16,407 bases of DNA, taken from positions 1-16,407 of the forward strand of contig MU400982.1 of the NCBI GenBank assembly GCA_022578965.1, written 5' to 3'. This stretch comes from Xylaria sp. FL1777. Its lineage: Eukaryota; Ascomycota; Sordariomycetes; Xylariales; Xylariaceae. The notes below the pieces were generated by a model. It was not told the DNA's origin and ran no database searches. It was given only the letters and a program-made list of their open reading frames with translations. Shown here piece by piece: positions 9,676-16,407 of this stretch; position 1 is the stretch's first letter; every line of letters starts with the position of its first letter. The position numbers and the translations under genes were made by a program.

Positions 9676-12392
9676 ATGGAGTCAACGAACCACACCAAGA
9701 AGAGAAAATTCAAGGACGGGAATGGCGCTAAAGACGCTGTCACAAAGCTGGCCGCGGTAGCCGCCACGCCAGTGCCGAAGAAGAAACTGAAAAGAGCCGA
9801 TCCGGAACCCCAGAGCGAATCTGAAGTCTCGTCGTCCGAGGACGAGGAAGATGATGCCGATGCTGCTGCCGATGCCGATGCCGATAGAGCAGACGATTCT
9901 AGCCCCTCGTCTAGCAAGCGGACCGGCGACCAAGATGAAGAGCTGGGCGACGACGCTGACGGAAGCGATGCCGATGTCGATGTTGCCGACGGCGCCAGTA
10001 ACGCACTATCATCGCTCGTTACGCCGATCGATGGTGCCGAGAAATTCACAGAACTGAACCTTTCCGAGAGAACTATTCGGGCAATTAAGGAAGACATGAA
10101 GTTCGAAACAATGACACCTATCCAGCGCCGTGCGGTGCCTCCTCTACGTGAGTAGTCTTAGCTGTCGTTTCTTCCTATCCCAGTTATTGTTTGTTTCGCG
10201 AGCATCTGGGTCCTCGAGCTTGTGTAGAGAAGAGATTACTGATTCCCTCCGTTAAAGTGGCTGGGCGCGATGTTCTTGGAGCAGCTAAGACCGGCAGCGG
10301 CAAGACCCTGGCGTTTTTGATCCCAGCAATCGAGATGCTCTACTCTCTCCGATTCAAGCCTCGGAATGGCACTGGAGTCATCATCGTATCGCCAACCCGG
10401 GAGCTTGCTCTACAAATCTTTCAGGTGGCGACCGAGTTAATGAAACACCACTCTCAGACGTATGGCATTGTTATCGGAGGGGCGAACCGCCGTGCAGAGG
10501 CCGACAAACTTGGCAAAGGCATAAATCTTCTCGTGGCGACTCCCGGAAGGCTTCTTGACCACCTTCAAAACACCCAGGGTTTTGTCTACAAAAACCTGCG
10601 AACCCTGGTTATTGACGAAGCCGACCGAATCTTGGAGGTTGGGTTTGAAGATGAGATGCGACAGATCATTAAGGTGTTACCTTCAGAGAAGAGACAAACT
10701 GCCCTGTTCTCTGCTACGCAAACAACAAAGGTTGAAGATTTAGCACGGATATCACTCCGTCCTGGTCCTCTCTATATCAACGTCGACGAGACGAAGGAGC
10801 ACTCGACAGTGGAAGGTCTGGAACAAGGCTATGTTGTTTGCGAAGCAGACAAAAGGTTTCTCTTGTTGTTTTCTTTTCTGAAGAAAAACGCCAAGAAAAA
10901 GGTATGTAGACTTCTTGCCGTTTACTTCTCGTCTGGCCGATATCATGAATTGCATATATCGAGATCGCAGAAGATTACACGTAGAAGCAACTACTGACTC
11001 CTGATGTTAAAGGTTATAGTATTCTTGTCTAGCTGCAACTCGGTAAAATACTATGCAGAGTATGTTTATTCGCCGAATATCCTAAGCGCTCTATTAAGAT
11101 CTAACATTTCAAAGGCTCCTCAACTATATAGATCTTCCTTGTCTGGACCTGGTTAGTATAGAAGAAGTCGCGATCCTTTTCTGGAACTAGATGCTAATGC
11201 ATACAATAGCATGGGAAGCAAAAGCAACAAAAGCGAACTAGTACCTTTTTCTCTTTTGTAAATGCCAAATCAGGTATCTTGATTTGCACAGATGTGGCGG
11301 CCAGAGGGCTTGATATTCCCGCAGTAGACTTTATTGTAAGTACTAATTAATGTGGTTGTCGTCAACCCATTTTCGTGAATGTTCTGTTTCCTTGACGATT
11401 TTTCTTTTCTTCGCGCTCTTCGATGAGTTAGTGCTAACGTTTGTATAGGTTCGTAAGTTCTACCCGACAAGATTTCTTAGTCTTTCATATTAAAGTGTTT
11501 CATCTCGGTCTTTAATAAATTGCTAACATAATACAGAGCTGGATCCTCCTGACGATCCACGGGAATAGTGCGTTGCAAATCCATTTATGATTTCTGAGAA
11601 CAATCCCACTAACTATATTATAGCATTCACAGAGTTGGCAGAACTGCCCGTGGCACAGGCACAAAGGGTCGTTCACTTCTCTTTCTCCAACCTTCCGAGA
11701 TAGGCTTCCTTTCGCATCTTAAGGTAAGCAGATACCCTATTTTGAATTCTCTGCCAGCAGCATGATTTGCCCAATTAAGAACTTCGACTGCCTGCCCCGA
11801 TATACAATCCTAATATATTCTACCTCTTTCTTTTTTCTTTTTTTTGTCTGTAAAAGGAAAACTCTAACTCGTGACCACAGGCCGCTCGTGTGCCAGTAGT
11901 TGAATACGACTTCCCCGCCAAAAAGATATTAAATATCCAGAGTCAGCTTGAAAAGCTCATAACTAGCAACTACTACTTAAATCAGAGTGCGAAAGGTAAG
12001 ATACTCGATTGAATATGACTACGGATTCAGTATTGACCTTCATAACTAGAGGGATATAGAGCTTACCTCCATGCCTATGCTTCACATTCTCTACGAACTG
12101 TCTTGTAAGTGGTTTTGACATTTCTCGCTTCGGAAACTTATCCATATTTTTCTATATGGCATGATTGAAAGACGAGCGTCGGTTCCCGTCCTAAAGAATG
12201 GTTATTAATTTATTGTAACACAGTGATATAAACAAACTCGATCTCGCTAAAGTTGCGAAGTCGTTCGGATTTGCCGTTCCCCCGCGGATCGATCTCACAT
12301 TGGGTGCTAGTATGAGCAGGGACAAGAAAGCTCAGGGAAGGAGGGCTTACGGGAGCCAGCCCAGGCAAGGCCAAAAGTTTCAGCGGAGATAA
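9676..12392 (+). CDS. HAS1: ATP-dependent RNA helicase Has1 (DEAD-box), 11 exons
   Basis: Has1 is a nucleolar DEAD-box ATPase needed for 18S rRNA processing and both ribosomal subunits. My exon model is 9676-10147, 10258-10901, 11013-11059, 11115-11151, 11210-11335, 11449-11452, 11537-11567, 11624-11723, 11881-11995, 12050-12104, 12224-12392. It gives 1800 nt, or 599 aa, with frame kept at every junction. Residues 1-125 are a basic then acidic low-complexity tail with KKRK- and KKKLKR-type basic clusters. The Q motif has FETMTPIQ just before the first junction. Motif I is AAKTGSGKT (166-174), then PTRELA (203-208), DEAD (277-280), SAT (309-311), TDVAARGLD (427-435) and HRVGRTARG (456-464). 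The C-terminal domain characteristic of Has1 includes YLNQSAKEGY and [15 protein letters not shown]. Introns 1 and 2 are 110-111 bp. The other eight (54-157 bp) also fall after residue 387, so the 3' half is intron-dense. The donor of intron 7 is the less common GTGCGT. Identity rests on near-full-length agreement with the family as I know it. Confidence 0.95.
11449..11452 (+). other. HAS1: 4-nt microexon (GTTC) of HAS1
   Basis: The four bases GTTC are flanked by a TATAG acceptor (11444-11448) and a GTAAGT donor (11453). The upstream intron (11336-11448) has a CTAAC branch site about 12 nt before its end, and the downstream intron (11453-11536) has one at 11523-11527 and ends in ACAG. Including the exon gives Val443 and the first base of Gln444, restoring the family sequence I-V-Q-x-D-P-P-D-D-P-R. 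Skipping it shifts the frame. No transcript evidence was available. Confidence 0.85.
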
Positions 12393-13531
12393 ATGCTATT
12401 GGGTGTACGAGTCAGATAAATCAGAGTTCTATGTTAATAAGTTCATCTGTAATCGGCGATTGGTTGAGATGGCATGATTTCAAACGTTGCAGAGAGCGCA
12501 TCACATAAGCTAGCTAGATAATATGGATGAAACAGGACTTTTGTTATATAGCAACATAGAAGCCCTGAGTTGTGTTCGAGATATAAAATGATGTTATCTC
12601 AATACTTAGACTCGGTCCTCATAACAGCCTATGTAGAGGAAGGTAATTCTCGTCCACTCAGCATGCCTCAAATCCTTATTCTCGACTAGCATAGAGCAAC
12701 CAACACACCTGCCTGGCCTGGCCCCTGTAAACGAGTGGATGTCGTAGGTGGCGGTTCGTTAACTGATGGCTATCTGTGAAAGGCGCCAATTATGAAATTG
12801 AACAATCTTCCTAAGAAATGTTTCTCCCTTCCCAAGCGTTTCAATTGGATCTCGATGAGCCACTAGGCAAATCCGTTCCCTTGGACTACTATGGATGTGT
12901 GTACACATCCGATTCTTTCGGCGAGGCGAGTAACGTGTGACAGTCTGTGAATTTGCCTATGGCGACCGCTCTTTGGATCTCAGCTAGGTAGCATCCATCC
13001 CTTAGATTGTGACTCATCAGTACGCCATGCATCTTTGATTATTGCATGCAGTACGAACGTTGTATCGATCGGTACGCAGGCAGCGCTTGCTGCGTGTCTT
13101 GTAGCTTTGCAGCTGTAAGTTTGATGATAGGCATACGACGAAGTTTGCTATATCATTTTTTATGCAGGGCATTACTAACTGTAAAGTAATGTTCGTCCAC
13201 GGAATATATTATCACTAAGAATGAGACAGCTATAGATATTATCTAGGTTTTATATTTGCTACAACGGGGACAAGTACCATCCGTAAGTGTTAAACCCCCC
13301 ACCGCCCTTTGATTTCCAGTCAGAACATATCCCGGCTGCCTGAGGAGTCAGAAATACAACAACTACAACAACTCCCAGAAATACCAGAGCCGCTCTTATG
13401 CTATCACGCCTGCCCAATGCTAACGGACAAAGGGAATTGAATAGAACAAAACGCGCCCTTAATAACAGACTACGCATACAGTGAGATATGCACTCTTTTT
13501 AAACCTACCAAGGCACTTCCCGATCCGTTGG
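12393..13531. other. Intergenic region between convergent HAS1 and PIS1
   Basis: This holds the 3' flanks of two convergent genes. I see no convincing gene. A 72-codon ATG frame on the minus strand (13477-13259) with a Val-rich hydrophobic stretch lacks support. A small inverted repeat (GGATGTG, loop TGTA, CACATCC) lies at 12893-12910. No RNA gene was recognised. Confidence 0.5.
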
Positions 13532-14600
13532 TTAGTTGTTCTTCCTCGTCTTGGCCAAGGCCGCAGCCCTCCGTGCCTCAACGTCACCCTCTGCTAGCCA
13601 TTTGCTCGCCTTGACGAGCTGGACAACATTGAGGACATTCTTGATAATCATGACGGGAGCGCTAACTCCGGTCAGGATCCAAGGCCAGGTCGAGTCCATC
13701 TTGTTGGCTCGGGCCATCTCCAGCGCTGCAGCACTGTAGGGATTCGTGAACAGTTGGCTGATAATGGAGCTGTTCACCTGCGCTCCGCTCTGGATTGCTG
13801 CGGCAGCTTTCGACTCGCCAACCCTTTGGAGGAGTTGTGGGGATAGGAGAGGCGATGAGAAGGATAGTAGGTAGAGGGCGATAAAGAAAAGCTCGTTCAA
13901 GGCGCATGTCATGAATAGAACGGTCTAGCCAAAGTAAGCTTCGTGAAACGACAAAGAAGCTCGGAGAATGGTGGACAAACCCTGTTAGTGTAGTAAAGGT
14001 TGAGGAGCCAGCTTCGGGACTTATCCACATTCTTGTGGCTTTCTGCCGAGCCCCCCATAGCTAGAGTCGCATACATATGGATATAGTGGCTTGCGAAGTC
14101 TAAGGAGATGAGGCCCTGAAAGACAATGGCCCACCTGGGGAAAGCAGACGACAGGAACACAAGCAGGCAGGAAGTGGTACATCGGTCGGTGACCATGTCC
14201 AGAACGGCGCCGAACCTGGTCGACTGATGGAAGTAACGCGCGGCGTATCCGTCGAGGGCATCGAGTAGACAGGAAATGCTGTAGAGTAGCGAGCATGTTC
14301 GCGGATGAAGCGGCATGTAGTATAGCGATGCGACAGCCAACACGATGCGGAAATACCCTGACAGGGGACCATGTTAGACATGTATCGCGCCCACAGGTGA
14401 CAAAAAGAACCCGGACACTAACCGATCAGATTTGGCCAGAACAGGAATATATTCTCGGCAGGGCCGGCGTGAGCATCCAACGCCGTGGAGACCGCAGCAT
14501 CGCCGTTCGCATTGCCGTCGCCGAGCGCGTCGGTCTTGGTGGGCGTCTCGTTGGCTGCTGCGGCGGCGGCAGCCTGTCGTCGGGTCCTTCGCTCTGACAT
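13532..14600 (-). CDS. PIS1: CDP-diacylglycerol-inositol 3-phosphatidyltransferase (PI synthase), 3 exons
   Basis: This enzyme joins CDP-diacylglycerol and myo-inositol to make phosphatidylinositol in the ER membrane, the precursor of phosphoinositides, inositol sphingolipids and GPI anchors. On the minus strand the exons are 14600-14423, 14357-13981 and 13924-13532, giving 948 nt or 315 aa, a usual length for filamentous fungi. Introns are 65 bp (GTTAGT donor, CTAAC branch, CAG acceptor) and 56 bp (GTTTGT donor, TAG acceptor). The CDP-alcohol phosphotransferase signature D-x2-D-G-x2-A-R-x8-G-x3-D-x3-D is complete: D92, D95, G96, A99, R100, G109, D113 and D117. Several hydrophobic segments follow, including IFLFWPNLIGYFRIVLAVAS at the first junction and ELFFIALYLLSF in exon 3. 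The N-terminus is Arg-rich with an Ala run. The end RKNN resembles a dibasic ER-retrieval signal, though this is inference. The chosen ATG gives MSERRTRRQ, typical of fungal orthologues. The in-frame extension upstream has only a TTG codon. Confidence 0.95.
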
Positions 14601-15490
14601 GACGGGCTCTTCGGTTCGAGGGTTTCTGATCTGACGCTTTGTTCGTGTGCGAGACGAGAGAAAGGAGGTGGGGTATCGAGGCGACGGGGCTTTTATAGGT
14701 TCGATTGACCGGATCAAGCTGGGAGTGCGAAAGGAGAGGCTTTCTGGTTACAGCATACTTCCGCCACCAAGTAGCCTGATGATGAACTCAAAAGCCACAT
14801 ATAAGTTTGGATGGTGGAGGTTGAGTTAAAGAGAGAAGCAGGAGACGCGAAACGTGGATCGACAGGTTGGTGGCCAAGGTCAGCAATTAGGATTGGTCTT
14901 TGGTGTCTGTGGTCTGTGTGGGCAGGCAGTGCTGTCGAGACCATCTCCTTTAGGTAGTGTAAAGGTGCACGAGAGTATTGGGTTTAATTATTTCTTTAAC
15001 TATACAGAAAGCAGTCTAGATTCTTAGTTGACTCGGCCGAGGACAGCTGTAGGTGAATATGTGTTAATAGATACCTAACCAATGCTCTTCAACATGTTTA
15101 CATATTTCTACCTCTAAGAAACAATCACTCTTGTCGACAACATTTGATGTTCTTCATACCTGCCTCCTCCCGTGCTACCACCCAGTGTACCGGTATCTAT
15201 CTATAGTTATCTGTAGGTATGTACCTACCAATTTAGGTACCGTACCTGTGTACTTATCTACAGCAACAAGGAAAGGTAGATAAGATAAAAGATAAGGCTG
15301 AGAGCACCCATGACGCGATCAATCTATGTATAGGACTCGACTTGGCAATGCGCCCCTATAGTGCTTACATACCTACCTAGACATATGCATATAGGTACCA
15401 TATGTGGCTTCTAGGCAGCACAGGCCATAGTGTACACCGTGCAACAGTTGCTGTGCAGGAACCTGAGAAGCACGGACCAGCTTTACCTAA
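14601..15490. promoter_or_regulatory. Upstream region of PIS1 and transition to the AT-rich block
   Basis: This contains the promoter and 5' UTR of the minus-strand PI synthase gene. The more distal part (about 15160-15410) is dense in TACCT/AGGTA pentamers, partly arranged as overlapping palindromes such as TAGGTACCGTACCT (15234-15247), and in GATA/TATC steps. No inositol-responsive element could be assigned with confidence and no other gene is visible. Composition switches abruptly to AT-rich near 15490. Confidence 0.45.
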
Positions 15491-16407
15491 ATTAGTAGTA
15501 TTTATACATAGTTTTTTAGTATTATACTTAAAAAATGTTTTTTTTTAATATTTACTTTTTTAAGTACAAACTTAACTTTATATAATAATTATAAAGTTTT
15601 AAGCTAGTATTTAAAAAGCATAAATAATTATTTAAATAATTTTATAGCATTATATTTTAAATAAACCTTTATATAATATATTAATACTTTATTTATTTTT
15701 TATTTTATTTTTTAATTTTATTTTTACTTTATATATTTTAGTATTAACTTAATAAAATAACTAAAAATAGCAATAAAACTATAAAGCTTAGCTTTAAAAG
15801 CAATAATTTAATTAAGCTAATAATTAATAATATTATTAAAAATGTTTATAAATATATTAATTAATTTATAATTAATTTATAATTATAATTTAATAAAATT
15901 AAAGCTATATTAATAAAAATATAACAAAAATTAAATATAATATTAAAAAAGCAAAAACTAAAAAATAAAGTTAATAATTTAATAAATAAGCTTATTAATT
16001 TAAAAAATAACTAAATATTATATATAAAACAATTAATTAATATAATAAATAATAAAAAGCTTAAAAATTTAACTTTTAACTTTTATAAGTATTTTAAGCT
16101 TAATAATTTATAAACTAAGCAAAAATAGCACATTTAAACTATTTTTTTAAACGTATTTTTATTAAATAATATTATTTAACTAAATAATTATAAAACAAAA
16201 AACAAAGTAATATTTTTAGTAATACTATAATTAATAAAAACAAATTATATAACTTTTAATAAAGTTAAAAGTATTTAAAATTATTTAATTTAAACGTTAA
16301 TGCTATATAAACTATAACTAAAAAAAGTTGCAATAAAATTAAAAAAAAACTTTTATTAAATAGCTTTATTTATTTATTATTATAATATTAATTAAATAAA
16401 CTTTTTA
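15491..16407. other. AT-rich, RIP-like degenerate block (right)
   Basis: This is 917 bases of nearly pure A/T with stops in every frame and no gene, running off the window edge. By direct reading it contains no TpC, no GpA, no GpG and one CpC (15666). Every other C follows A or G, and every other G is followed by C or T. CpA steps are still common (roughly fifteen), as in AGCA and AACA. It has no extended similarity that I can see to the left block beyond shared AT-rich words such as AAGCTTAATTAA-like strings. Confidence 0.85.

Noticed and set aside
10191..10997. 268-aa frame containing the helicase core, as a separate gene
   Set aside because: Its start lies inside HAS1 intron 1 and its end runs into intron 2. 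Splicing with exon 1 restores the Q motif and continuous family sequence.
12105..12223. Box C/D snoRNA in HAS1 introns or in the 3' flank
   Set aside because: Partial box C-like words (ATGATTG, ATGATGT) occur, but none is paired with a properly placed box D and terminal stem.
13259..13477. 72-aa minus-strand ORF with a Val-rich hydrophobic segment
   Set aside because: It does start with ATG, but it is short, shows no recognisable family and lies in the 3' flank of PIS1. It could be chance, so it was not called as a gene.
14601..14717. Arg/Ser-rich N-terminal extension of PI synthase resembling a mitochondrial presequence
   Set aside because: The frame is open for 39 codons upstream, but the only start there is TTG. 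The ATG at 14600 matches the usual fungal N-terminus.

Overview
The window looks like nuclear DNA of a filamentous ascomycete (Pezizomycotina, most likely a sordariomycete). The reasons are short introns (54-157 bp) with GTAAGT/GTATGT-type donors and CTAAC-type branch sites, plus protein sequences that match the filamentous-fungal forms of Has1 and phosphatidylinositol synthase. A gene-bearing block of about 14 kb with ordinary base composition lies between two extremely AT-rich, gene-free blocks (1-1545 and 15491-16407). This is the bipartite layout seen in fungi whose repeats have been hit by RIP-like C-to-T mutation.

Layout. 1-1545: AT-rich block with a TAT microsatellite at the window edge and a 20-bp tandem repeat at 1001-1180. 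1546-4931: gene-poor, ordinary-composition DNA with small repeats, ending in the leader of the first gene. 4932-8579 (+): one intronless ORF of 1215 codons for a large, mostly disordered, charged protein that I do not recognise. 8580-9675: intergenic, with a 285-bp MITE-like inverted-repeat element around a nearly perfect 41-nt palindrome. 9676-12392 (+): an 11-exon gene for the DEAD-box rRNA-processing helicase Has1 (599 aa after splicing), including an exon of only 4 nt. 12393-13531: intergenic. 14600-13532 (-): a 3-exon gene for phosphatidylinositol synthase (315 aa), convergent with HAS1. 14601-15490: its upstream region. 15491-16407: second AT-rich block.

The genes are housekeeping and are not an obvious functional cluster: Has1 acts in the nucleolus on ribosomal subunit assembly, and PI synthase acts in the ER membrane on phospholipid synthesis. 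I found no new multi-gene system. The most notable signals are the mutational signature of the AT-rich blocks (surviving cytosines almost always follow a purine, so TpC and CpC are nearly absent), the 4-nt microexon in HAS1, the MITE-like palindromic element, and a triplicated short motif in the unrecognised protein.
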